NCBI GenBank assembly: GCA_014529385.2
Contig: CM043966.1
Span: forward strand, 142,278,211-142,342,210
Source of the DNA: Adiantum capillus-veneris
Taxonomy: Eukaryota; Streptophyta; Polypodiopsida; Polypodiales; Pteridaceae
Direction of reading: 5' to 3'
DNA length: 64,000 nucleotides
Shown: piece after piece, positions 12,181 to 21,155 of the stretch
Layout of the letters: the number at the start of each line of letters is the position of its first letter
How positions within the stretch are numbered: the first letter of the stretch is position 1
Position numbers and translations under genes: made by a program
The notes under the pieces: generated by a model
What the model was told of the DNA's origin: nothing
Database searches by the model: none
What the model saw: only the letters and a program-made list of their open reading frames with translations

Positions 12181-12420
12181 TCAAGATGCTGAAGGTTCAA
12201 TTTTGTTTTTTGGCACATTACCCTTGTAACGAATCATGAGATGTTTGCCATACTCTAAAAGTTCATCCGGGTTTTGTCTGCCAAGAGCTAGTGCCATTGT
12301 TGTGTAAGTGTAGTAATACGCTGCCCAACCACCTGTATAGCATGGGCAGTAACCAAAACAATCTCTGGCAAACACTTTGTCCACAAGAATTACTTTATCT
12401 GCACTTTTAGGCAACACGGG
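12181..12420 (-). pseudogene. Gene Y, 3' part of last exon (unknown protein)
   Basis: Minus-strand coding, 79 codons ending TGA, with the motif FGYCPCYTGGWAAYYYTYTT and a basic tail. It is the downstream half of an exon whose upstream half is at 25909-26102. Element C sits between them with target duplication ACGGG. Reading from the upstream half through one copy of the duplication into this part keeps the frame (GGPV then LPKSADKV). Length and spacing match gene X (28743-29166). I do not recognise the family. The insertion separates these codons from the rest, so the gene is broken. Confidence 0.6.
12416..12420. other. Target-site duplication of element C, left copy
   Basis: ACGGG immediately before the 3' LTR. 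The same five bases follow the 5' LTR at 25909-25913. Confidence 0.95.
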
Positions 12421-12998
12421 TGTGTGCTCCTTGCCGCACTGTCGAAGCAAGGGACTTGCCGATACACCATGTACGAGCCGCAGACGGCTCCAAGCACACA
12501 ACTAGTTTAACTAGTAAGCTCAAAGAGGGCAATGGTGTGTCACTCACCGCCTTATGCTCCTGCCGTAGAGGATTCCTCGCCGCGAAGAAGAGGGAGACGC
12601 CGCTACGCCGCGCTCAACCGCCTCGCCGCCGTCGTGCCGCCGCAACGCTCGATCGCACACACACTCTCACTCTCTCTCTCTCTCTCACGCACACACACAA
12701 GGAGATGGTGAAGGAGAAGGTGGAGATGGAGCAAGAGCAGCTTCTATTGCACAATGAGAGAATGACTCAATTTTAGGTTTAATTGGCTTTTATGTGAGCT
12801 CAACCCATTCACACTTGGGCGCCCATGCTTAGCCAACTAACCCTAGCATGTTCGTGTTAGAGTGCGCCTCTCATCGGCGATCACTCTACCTTTCCCTATT
12901 GGACCGACAAGCCCGGTGCCTGACTCTACTTAAATAAATAATACGGTTACAGTGTCCGTCGTAGGTGATAGGGTGTCCGTGAGCCACGAGGGTTAACA
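12421..12998 (-). repeat. Element C 3' LTR
   Basis: 578 bp. On the minus strand it starts TGTTAACCCTC and ends GGAGCACACA. It pairs with 25311-25908; the main difference is a CT/CA microsatellite that is 20 bp longer in the other copy, plus a few substitutions. Confidence 0.95.
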
Positions 12999-13013
12999 TT
13001 GCCCCCCTTCCTG
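12999..13013 (-). other. Element C polypurine tract
   Basis: On the minus strand CAGGAAGGGGGGCAA directly abuts the TG of the 3' LTR. This is the position and composition expected for the plus-strand primer of reverse transcription. Confidence 0.85.
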
Positions 13014-14216
13014 ATGTAGATTCCGTCCTCGGAAGCTATTGAGTTGAAGCTTGGTATGTCCATGTTGTAGAGCATCTAGATTTGAATCTGCAAGGCAAAT
13101 TCACTGTTTTAGCAAGCGGAATTATATTGCCATAAATCATGAGGGGAATGTAAAGTACATGTGGAAATGAGTAAATGCAAGATTTATGAAATGTTGGACT
13201 GCCATTAAGGACAAATAAATTGCACTTTGAGTAAATTAATTAATCAAGAGTTTTGAGCTTATGGGTGAGTCTATCAATTAGTTAGCTATGACTAAGGTTA
13301 AAACAACTACTCTAGTACTAGCTAAGCTAAGAAGATTATCTAAATGCAAGATTCCCTAATTATGCTTTTCAGCTTTGATTAGCCAACTCGGTCTCACAAC
13401 TGCAAACAAAAGCTTGAAATGTTAACTGTAAGCTCAATGGAAGTCTTTTAATTTTTTTTATTTTAATACTTTTTTACTTTGGGTCACAATCATGTGACGT
13501 GTGTGTTTATTTTGTATGTCCGGGGTTTTTTGCTTCTCAAGGAAAAGCGCCCACACTGGGAACCTCTAGGGCTCTAGTACCATAGACAATACATGTGAGT
13601 GAAGTACCAATTCAAGCCAGGATTTCTCTTCCAGCGTAAGCTTTTTCATTTGTGGCACTTATGTTTTTTTTTTTTTTTTTTTTTTGCTTTCCTTGGTATT
13701 CGCACTAGTGTTTTTTGTTGTTTGAGTGAGCAAGCCTTTCTCTGCCTAAAACATTCCTAAGGTCTCAAATACTCGGATAATTTTATTAGCTAGGCCTAGT
13801 GGTCAAGTAAATGAGTTAACCTAAAGTCACGATCTCCTAATCTCCAGGCTCATCCATAAGATTAAACTGGAGTTCAATCAACTTAAGCAAAGACAAATTT
13901 ATACATCTATAATGGCAGATAACATCATAACTATTGCACTCAAACAAAGAATGAAAAATCATTATTAGCAATTACACATATCCACCAACATGAATCATGG
14001 AAAGTAGTACACCTGGAGGTATGGAGTGGCTCATTTCGTTGAAGCAGATGTCCTCAGCCATGTGGATGGAGATCCATATAAGTCCTACCTAACACATCCA
14101 AAAACAGGCACTATACCTCTAGGAGGCATGTCAGTGTGAAAAATTAAAACTCCTAAAAAACAAACTCAAAACACAATCTAGACCCCTAACCTACCTATCT
14201 GTCACCCCTTTTAGAA
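13014..14216 (-). other. Element C 3' non-coding region
   Basis: AT-rich DNA with no reading frame of note between the last ORF and the polypurine tract. A run of about 25 T lies near 13662-13686. No recognised domain or hairpin. Confidence 0.6.
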
Positions 14217-14648
14217 TCAAGGAAAGAGGATATTATATAAACCGGGTGGCCACCCTAAGGCTAGGCCTCTATCCTCATCATCTAGATAAATAAAATCGTT
14301 GTCCGTGAGGCCATAGTCTTCCTCGGTCTCTATTAGTTCCTCTTCATCATCCTCTTGTGCAAGCATGCTAATCAAGAACCTCGCGATGCGTGGATACTCA
14401 TCTTGTGCAAAAGAATAAGCATGTGCCATTGGAGACACATTCGCTACTGGGTAGGGATCACTAGTTAGCCATAGACGTATCAGCCATTCTAACTCCTCAA
14501 AATTTCTCTCACATGCAAGGCTCTCTATCAAATCCCATTCGCAAGAAAGTATAGGGTAGCATACGTAGAACACTTGAGGAAAAGACAAAGGGTACCTTTC
14601 ATCAAAAATAGAAGTGCATGCCTCTGGTGAAGTAGCCATTTCTGACAA
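14217..14648 (-). CDS. Element C accessory small ORF, unknown
   Basis: 143 residues from an ATG, downstream of the integrase ORF and so in the position where some retroelements carry extra genes. The N-terminal part has aromatic and cysteine residues (FPQVFYVCYPILSCEWDLIE). The C-terminal third is very acidic (EDDEEELIETEEDYG, DDEDRG). There is no signal peptide or clear membrane helix, so nothing supports an envelope role. I do not recognise the family. It may simply be an accessory or decayed frame. Confidence 0.5.
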   Translation of the reverse strand: MSEMATSPEACTSIFDERYPLSFPQVFYVCYPILSCEWDLIESLACERNFEELEWLIRLWLTSDPYPVANVSPMAHAYSFAQDEYPRIARFLISMLAQEDDEEELIETEEDYGLTDNDFIYLDDEDRGLALGWPPGLYNILFP

Positions 14649-14919
14649 GACAGATAGATTTGGTTAGGCCTTTAAAACATAAGAGTTGTTTTTGTGTGTT
14701 GCTTGAATTGACACGGTGAATTTGGACTTATATGTAAGATCTGATAGGGTGCTCCCTCGTTGCTAGTCGCTCTTGCTCTTTACTATTTTTGTTTTTTGTG
14801 AGTATAAGGCTATATATATACATTCCCTAAGATTGGAATTGAGAGGTCAGGGAGGAAGGTTGAGAGGGGAGTGAGTGAATGATTGAGGTTCGCAAACACT
14901 CCCCCCTTCCTTGGGTAGA

Positions 14920-17352
14920 TCATACCTTTTGGAAGGAGGTCGTCACCTTTTGAAACCAATTGTTCCAAGTTGTTATGGGTGAAGGTTTTAACCAATAGTT
15001 TTCGACCGCCCTATGCGTTTCATCTAGTTGCAAGGGTGGTAAGGTACTCTCCCATGATTTTATTGGCAACGTTGTTGTAGATGGTGAACTTACCCCGGGA
15101 GGTGCAAACTCTTTCGTGCTTGTATGGATATGTACAGTGGTAGGTGGAGGTTGTGTCGAAGCTTCTATTTGCGTATAGGAACTACATGAAGAGCAAGAAG
15201 CTTCATTTGATTTCCCTGTTCCTGAGCTAGGTGGAACAAATCGTTCTTTCTTTGGTACCCAAACTAGCTCTAGATCTGGTGTGTAACATTCCATGATTTT
15301 TTCTTTTCCGCGATTTTCAATTTGTTTTGGAGCCACAGGATTGGGTTTACATGGGCCAGGTGACAGGTAAGAGTACACTTTACGCACCCAGATTTGATCA
15401 TTTCCTTCATAGTATCCTTGGGCTTCCAATAGTTGTTTAGGAATCCAACGCAACGTTTCTTTACATTTCTTGGAGTGAGTGGGACGGTTCTTACTAGGTT
15501 TCCGTTTTTTTGCATCAACCATGCTCACTACAGAGGCTTTAGGGACCCACTTGTATGTTTTCTGTGTTATATTAGGATGGTTCTTGTGTGTCTCAAGCTT
15601 TCTTTCAACTACATCAGTTGAAGCTCTAGAGAGTTGGGCTTTGGGGACGTATGGTTCAACCTCCTGGACATGCAATGTCTTGGGTTTTATTTCCTTAGGC
15701 AATATCTCAGGGACTATGGCTTGAGTGGTAGGGCTAAGAGTTGGTTTTTGCGTTGTAACACCCCCAATCCCCCAATCAATAGTGCATTTGGTGGCTATCA
15801 TCCACGTGCAGCCTAGGTTTATATTACCCTCCATAGTTCCAGTAGGCATGACCAAAAAGTCTTGACCTACAATCCCATTGTCATAACTGACAGAAGTGTG
15901 CCAGATTCCAAAAACCGTAGTTTTTTTCTTGTTGACACCCTTGACTTGGATAATACTCTCAGATAGAGGTGGCTTCCCTAACTGACACCACACCCCATAG
16001 GATAGCAGATTATATTTAGCACCCGTGTCCAATAAGGCGTTATATAGCACTTTTCCATAGGCACTATTTAACTCAATGGGGTATCGTAGAGGTGTGTCAG
16101 AGTCCAACCCATCCTCTTCGATTTCCACGTGGAATGCATTTGTGACTCCGAGGTTAGCCTCTCGTTTTTGTCTTATACGTTGTTGTCGCTCCTTAGCCTC
16201 AGCTTGAGCTTGTATCTTGTTTAACTCGGTTTGTGCTTTGGCGGCCTTCTTTTGATGAATGGCCCGTAGTTCTTCTTGGCTTAAAGGATCATAATATCTT
16301 TTGAATTTACTCCCATTGAGGAATCCAATGGTTTCAACTCCATCAAGAGTTTCCACACGAAGGGTACCTTGTGGGGTAATTTCACATACTCTATATGGTC
16401 CTTTACCAGCATATTTCAACTTTTTCTTCTCTTTACGTACTCCATACATAAGGACTTTATCACCAACTTTGATGTCCTTGTCCTTCACATGGAGATCAAA
16501 CCACTTCTTTCTCCTATCCTTTTCCACAAGAGCATTTTGCACAGCCAACTGTCTCTCTTCGTCTAGTTTTTCTAAGATATACAAACGCTCGGTTAAGGGG
16601 TTACCATTCCATCCTTCTTGCGAAGCTACCGTAAGACTAGGAATGACAAACTCCCAAGGCATAACCGCTTCCTGGCCGTATACCATTTTGAATGGCGTAC
16701 AATTAATAGCCACTTTATAAGCAGTACGATAAGCCCATAGAGCAGATGTCAACTTCAAATCCCAATCAGTGCGATGAGCTTCTACCGTCTTGGTTAAAAT
16801 AGAGATTAGAGTCTTGTTGGTGCTCTCGGCTTGTCCATTAGCTTGCGGGTAATAAGGTGTAGACTTATGGTGGGATATCATAAAGGTCGTGGTAAGCTCT
16901 CTTATTACCTCATTTATAAAATGGGTACCATTATCACTAACAATTTCAAAAGGGCAACCAAATCTTGTGATAATGTTCTCAAAAAGAAACTTAGCTGTTG
17001 TCCTCACGTCAGCTTTTTGTGAAGCCTTAGCTTCAGCCCACTTTGTTACATAGTCCGTAGCAACTAGAATATATCGAGATTGAGTGTTGCGAGCTGCGGG
17101 ACTAATTGGACCTACAAAGTCTAAGCCCCATTTTTCAAATGGTTGGGTTACTTTAATAGGATGTAAGGGCATTCTGTCTTTGCGCTGTGTGGTCTTGTAA
17201 CGTTGGCACTCATCACACCCTTTTGCAAAAAGTGATGCATCCTTAAATAAAGTTGGCCACCAATAGCCTGATTGCAACACCTTTCTAGCAGCCAGGTCTC
17301 CTGAAAAATGACCTCCTGCTATGCCCATATGTGCTTCTTGCAAGATATACAA
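14920..17352 (-). CDS. Element C integrase plus second retropepsin-like domain
   Basis: 810 codons. The N-terminus has the integrase zinc finger (H8, H15, C46, C49). The core then has a DDE set: WGLDFVGP, EIVSDNGTHF and PQANGQAEST. A chromodomain-free C-terminal part follows (VGDKVLMYGVRKEKKKLKYAGKGPYRV). After about residue 430 comes an unusual extension: an aspartic-protease-like block with LLDTGAKYNLLSYGVW and GCTWM, then a spacer with repeated W-hydrophobic-PK motifs (YKWVPKAS, LRWIPKQL, LVWVPKKE) and a Pro/Ser/Thr-rich tail. It is in the same frame as RNase H, separated only by a TAA at 17365-17367. The integrase inserts the cDNA; the role of the second protease is unknown. Confidence 0.85.
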   Translation of the reverse strand: MYILQEAHMGIAGGHFSGDLAARKVLQSGYWWPTLFKDASLFAKGCDECQRYKTTQRKDRMPLHPIKVTQPFEKWGLDFVGPISPAARNTQSRYILVATDYVTKWAEAKASQKADVRTTAKFLFENIITRFGCPFEIVSDNGTHFINEVIRELTTTFMISHHKSTPYYPQANGQAESTNKTLISILTKTVEAHRTDWDLKLTSALWAYRTAYKVAINCTPFKMVYGQEAVMPWEFVIPSLTVASQEGWNGNPLTERLYILEKLDEERQLAVQNALVEKDRRKKWFDLHVKDKDIKVGDKVLMYGVRKEKKKLKYAGKGPYRVCEITPQGTLRVETLDGVETIGFLNGSKFKRYYDPLSQEELRAIHQKKAAKAQTELNKIQAQAEAKERQQRIRQKREANLGVTNAFHVEIEEDGLDSDTPLRYPIELNSAYGKVLYNALLDTGAKYNLLSYGVWCQLGKPPLSESIIQVKGVNKKKTTVFGIWHTSVSYDNGIVGQDFLVMPTGTMEGNINLGCTWMIATKCTIDWGIGGVTTQKPTLSPTTQAIVPEILPKEIKPKTLHVQEVEPYVPKAQLSRASTDVVERKLETHKNHPNITQKTYKWVPKASVVSMVDAKKRKPSKNRPTHSKKCKETLRWIPKQLLEAQGYYEGNDQIWVRKVYSYLSPGPCKPNPVAPKQIENRGKEKIMECYTPDLELVWVPKKERFVPPSSGTGKSNEASCSSCSSYTQIEASTQPPPTTVHIHTSTKEFAPPGVSSPSTTTLPIKSWESTLPPLQLDETHRAVENYWLKPSPITTWNNWFQKVTTSFQKV

Positions 17353-17364
17353 ATATTCATCCTC

Positions 17365-17976
17365 TTAGGCACAACGCCTAAGAATATCATCCTTGCCTAA
17401 TCTATACAGAGTTCCGGCAATCAAACAATAGGGTTCACATTCTTTTACTAGCCTTCGAGCGATATCCTTACGAAGTTCCTTGGGTGGAAAACCATTAACT
17501 AAAAAGTTAACAATGTTCTCACTCCATTCAGGCATAGTCTCAACTATGAATAGGGAAGTATCGGGTAATTCATCATCAACTCCTATAGGGGCTTCACCAT
17601 TGGGTATGCGAGACAAATGATCAGCCATGACGTGCCTTTTACCGGGTCTCACTACAATCGTGAAATCAAACTCCAGAAGAATTAACAACCATCGTGTGAT
17701 TCTTCCTGTGGAGCATGGCTTGTTTACCAGATACAGCAACGCTTGATGGTCCACATAAAATACAAACTTGTTTGCCAGAAGGTAGTAGCGAAATTTCTTT
17801 ACTGCATAAACCATTGCCAAACCTTCTCGCTCTGTAGTGGTGTAGTTCCTTTCAGCATCGTTCAATTGACGGCTTGCAAAGCTAATTGGGATAGTCCAAT
17901 TTATGTTCTCCTGGTTGAGTGAGAACACACCCAATAGCAAAGTTTGATGCATCAATATGCACATGGAAAATGACAT
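17365..17976 (-). CDS. Element C RNase H
   Basis: RNase H domain of pol, removing RNA from the RNA-DNA hybrid. Motifs: SFASRQLNDAERNYTTTEREGLAMVYAVKKFRYYL, VDHQALLYLVNK and ADHLSRIPNG. The first catalytic Asp (HIDASNFAIG) is read in the RT frame just upstream. One extra C in the run near 17893 shifts the frame between RT and RNase H, so the start given here overlaps RT and is not a true initiation site. Confidence 0.85.
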   Translation of the reverse strand: MSFSMCILMHQTLLLGVFSLNQENINWTIPISFASRQLNDAERNYTTTEREGLAMVYAVKKFRYYLLANKFVFYVDHQALLYLVNKPCSTGRITRWLLILLEFDFTIVVRPGKRHVMADHLSRIPNGEAPIGVDDELPDTSLFIVETMPEWSENIVNFLVNGFPPKELRKDIARRLVKECEPYCLIAGTLYRLGKDDILRRCA

Positions 17977-19354
17977 CCCAGTTAGGTGTCCTTAAAATCG
18001 GAGCACTTGCTAGTGTTTTCTTCAATTGTTCATAGGCCTGGTCACACTCTTCAGTCCATTTAAATTCAATGAGAAGCTTGTACAAAGGACGTGCTATCTC
18101 AGCGAAAAATAAAATAAACCGTCGATAATAACCCATGTGTCCCATGAACCTTTGAACTCCCTTGTAATTGGTTGGTGGTGGTAACTCTAGAATCACTTTA
18201 ATTTTGCTCTCATCGGTTGAGATACCATTCTTGGATACTATATGCCCTAAAATAACTCCATGCTTGACCCAAAATTGGCATTTGAACGGGTTCAATGAGA
18301 TACGATATAACCTACACTTTTCAAACACCTTCCGCAAACATGATAGATGTTCCTTCCAAGAAGAGTAAACACAAAGTTCGTCTAAGAAAGCTTCACAAAA
18401 CTCTCTCAAATATTCTTTAAAAGCAGTGTTTATTAATCGTTGGAATGTAGCAGGGACATTTGTTAAGCCAAAAGCCATCACACGAAATGCAAACACGCCA
18501 AATTCTGTGATGAAGGCAGTTTTAGCTTGGTCCTCTAGCGCTATCGTGATTTGGTTGTAGCCTGAGTACCCATCTAGAAAGCTATAAGCTTCCTTGCCTG
18601 CAACTCTTTCGAGTACATGTTCGGAATATGGTAGGGGGTAATGGTCTCTTCTAGTAGCTGCATTAACTTTTTTGAGGTCCACGCACACCCTGAGTTTCCC
18701 ATTCTTTTTTGGCACGATAACTATCGGAGACACCCATTCAGAGTGTTCAATAGGATATATGAACCCACATTTGATAAGCTTTTCTAGTTCTTCTTGAATG
18801 ATCTTTGCGTACTTAGGATTCATTGGGTAGGGTCTTTGTTGTACGGGCTTCGCAGTGCTAATCATAGGGATTGTATGTTGGACCACAGAAGGTGGAACAC
18901 CTTTCATATCATGGTATGTCCAAGCGAATACATCCTTGAATTCCTTGAGAAGCTCTTTGAGGACCGCCTCTTCAACTTCTGTGAGGTCTTGGGCAATAAA
19001 AACAAGTTTTGATTCTTCACCGGGGTCAGCTAATTCTATTTCTTTAACTATTGCCGGACCATCATAGATTCCATTATTCCCATCGATAGGTATTCTTTGG
19101 GCTTTTGTGTACACAACCTTTGCTTCCCCAGTGGTGTAAGATTTGAAATGTTCTGGTGCAAGATGCAAGTCTGTGGATTCTGGTTGTGCTTTGGTTTGTG
19201 CTTCCATTTCTGCTTTCTTGTGTTGTCGAGCTAACTCTTGGTTTTGACGCCTCCTTGCAGTGCAGCTCAACCTTGGCTTGTCTATGATCTCTAATTGGGC
19301 TATGTCATGGGGTCGTGCGTGGTCTACACCACATAACATTTTGGAGATATTCAC
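17882..19354 (-). CDS. Element C reverse transcriptase
   Basis: 490 codons. Gypsy RT landmarks are in order: VVQHTIPMISTAKPVQQRPYP, IVPKKNGKLRVCVDLKKVN, AYSFLDGYSGYNQI, AFGLTNVPATFQRLIN, then EAFLDELCVYSS at about residues 322-333, and the thumb HIVSKNGI, RFMGHMGYYRRFI. The active-site pair, normally DD, reads D325-E326 (codons 18382-18377). Asp-to-Glu here would be expected to impair polymerisation. The frame starts inside the end of the protease frame and is reached by a one-base shift near 19325. Confidence 0.9.
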   Translation of the reverse strand: MNISKMLCGVDHARPHDIAQLEIIDKPRLSCTARRRQNQELARQHKKAEMEAQTKAQPESTDLHLAPEHFKSYTTGEAKVVYTKAQRIPIDGNNGIYDGPAIVKEIELADPGEESKLVFIAQDLTEVEEAVLKELLKEFKDVFAWTYHDMKGVPPSVVQHTIPMISTAKPVQQRPYPMNPKYAKIIQEELEKLIKCGFIYPIEHSEWVSPIVIVPKKNGKLRVCVDLKKVNAATRRDHYPLPYSEHVLERVAGKEAYSFLDGYSGYNQITIALEDQAKTAFITEFGVFAFRVMAFGLTNVPATFQRLINTAFKEYLREFCEAFLDELCVYSSWKEHLSCLRKVFEKCRLYRISLNPFKCQFWVKHGVILGHIVSKNGISTDESKIKVILELPPPTNYKGVQRFMGHMGYYRRFILFFAEIARPLYKLLIEFKWTEECDQAYEQLKKTLASAPILRTPNWDVIFHVHIDASNFAIGCVLTQPGEHKLDYPN

Positions 19355-21116
19355 CCCAATTGTCTACCAATTTTCGATGAGCATCACATGCCCCTATATA
19401 ACTGAGCCATTCTGCTGAGGATCTCTTCTTTTTTATCCTAGCACGTACATTGGCTCGATATCGACGCCTCTTAAGGTTTTTCTTTTTCTTATTTGAGACC
19501 TGCTTTTGATTTGCATTTAGATCTGGCTCACTAAAGGAGTCCTCGTTGGTGTCCTCTTCACTCTCGGGGAAGCTATCATCGGTTGATGTGCTCGGTCCTT
19601 CCGAATGTTTTGACTCTGAACTTGCTCCACTCTCTAATTCATGAGATTCAGAATCCGTTTCACTCTGGGAGTCAGTGTCCAAGTCGTGTTGGTCAAAGTC
19701 TTCTATTGAGCTATCGGTGTCACTGTCAGATTGGTCCACAATTGCCTTGCCCTTAGAAGATGCATGTATGGCACTTATCATGTTCAGAGGTGCAATCTGT
19801 GGTACCTCTTCCCCCTCTGGTGTGACCCAAGTGGTTCCTCTATTTCCCCAGGTATCTATGGTTGCAGCTAGGTGTACCCAGTCTATGTTGTCTGATTCCG
19901 TCATACCCGGTAACACATCCATGTAAGGAGAATCTTGGCCAATGTCTGTATCCTTCTTACAAGTGTAACAATATTGTAGTGGGGCCGAGTGAACTGTGGT
20001 GTCAGAGCGATGATCAATAGTGGTTTTACTCCCTAAGGGGTGTACCTTACCAGTCACCAAATCCACTCTAAGGACAGAGTCTTGGAATTGCAAATAGACA
20101 TGATTTTTAGACCAATCATGAACCATTTGTGCTTCCCTCATGAATGGTCGTCCTAAAATCATTTCATATGACATAAGGTGTTTAGAGAAATCCATTACAA
20201 TGAACGTATGTCGTACCTTGTGTCCTAGAACTTTGATCTTAAGATCCTTGAGCATCCCCATAGGTTTGGCTATGGTACCATTTGCCATCTTTACCACAAT
20301 GTTAGTAACACTGAGGCGGGGTTTTCCCATGGATTCCCAACAATCTTTTGTAACGATGCTAACTCCCGCACCACCATCAAGAATTCCCTTTATAGTTAAT
20401 CCCTTGGTAGTGATGGGTAGGGTCGCATTAAACTCGTCGCCTTCAGAATACTGCCCTAATTCGTTAATGGGTACCTCGATCACAGACTCGTGTCCATCTA
20501 AGTCAAGTGATTGCACATGATTTTCCTCATCAATCATAATCGAGTCAGGCCTATTTGGTTGCGCAAACTGCGGTAATCCCGTTCGTAGCTCTCCGTTAAG
20601 GAATGCTCGAAGTTCAAGGAATAACTCAGGATCTCCATACAGCTTTGCTATGATCGTGGTTCGGACCTCAGAAGACATGAAGTCCACTAGTTTGGCAACA
20701 TTCATTGGCATTTTGCAGGGTGAAGGTCCTTGACTAGGAACTGGTGAGGATGGAATCTCATATTCCTCAATGGGATCAGGTATTCCTTCGTTAAACATCC
20801 TTTCCAACAAGAAAGGTGTATGCTCACTTCCTGATGCCCTGTCCTCACTCCCTTCTTGGATGATACTAGATATGGCTAACGGTCTATGGTTCATGTGGGG
20901 TGGATGAACTTGCGTGGGAAAAACTGTGTCATGAATTTTGACATGCATGGGTTCTGGTTCTAGTTTCCTTTGAGTCTCCTCCACTAAACCTCTTAGATGT
21001 TTCACCTGCTCAATCTCGTCTACTGGGTTTGGATACGTCCCAATCTTCTTTTTACGATTCTTCCCTTTTTGCCCCTGCGGTTTATCTTGGGGGTCTTGGA
21101 TTGGATTTGGAAACAC
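19305..21116 (-). CDS. Element C aspartic protease region
   Basis: 603 codons upstream of RT, in frame with gag and separated from it by a single TAG (21156-21158). Retropepsin core: GLTIKGILDGGAGVSIVTKDCW with the catalytic Asp but DGG instead of the usual DTG or DSG, flap region, and EMILGRPFM. A Ser/Asp/Glu-rich linker follows (DSDTDSSIEDFD and similar), then a basic stretch (KKKKNLKRRRYR) that leads into RT. It would process the polyprotein. Confidence 0.8.
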   Translation of the reverse strand: MFPNPIQDPQDKPQGQKGKNRKKKIGTYPNPVDEIEQVKHLRGLVEETQRKLEPEPMHVKIHDTVFPTQVHPPHMNHRPLAISSIIQEGSEDRASGSEHTPFLLERMFNEGIPDPIEEYEIPSSPVPSQGPSPCKMPMNVAKLVDFMSSEVRTTIIAKLYGDPELFLELRAFLNGELRTGLPQFAQPNRPDSIMIDEENHVQSLDLDGHESVIEVPINELGQYSEGDEFNATLPITTKGLTIKGILDGGAGVSIVTKDCWESMGKPRLSVTNIVVKMANGTIAKPMGMLKDLKIKVLGHKVRHTFIVMDFSKHLMSYEMILGRPFMREAQMVHDWSKNHVYLQFQDSVLRVDLVTGKVHPLGSKTTIDHRSDTTVHSAPLQYCYTCKKDTDIGQDSPYMDVLPGMTESDNIDWVHLAATIDTWGNRGTTWVTPEGEEVPQIAPLNMISAIHASSKGKAIVDQSDSDTDSSIEDFDQHDLDTDSQSETDSESHELESGASSESKHSEGPSTSTDDSFPESEEDTNEDSFSEPDLNANQKQVSNKKKKNLKRRRYRANVRARIKKKRSSAEWLSYIGACDAHRKLVDNWGEYLQNVMWCRPRTTP

Positions 21117-21155
21117 TAGTGGTGTTTTCAGAGGCTCTTTATGGTTTTCTCTTAT

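Noticed and set aside
14217-14648. Envelope gene of element C
   Set aside because: No signal peptide, no membrane anchor, acidic C-terminus; no support for an envelope.
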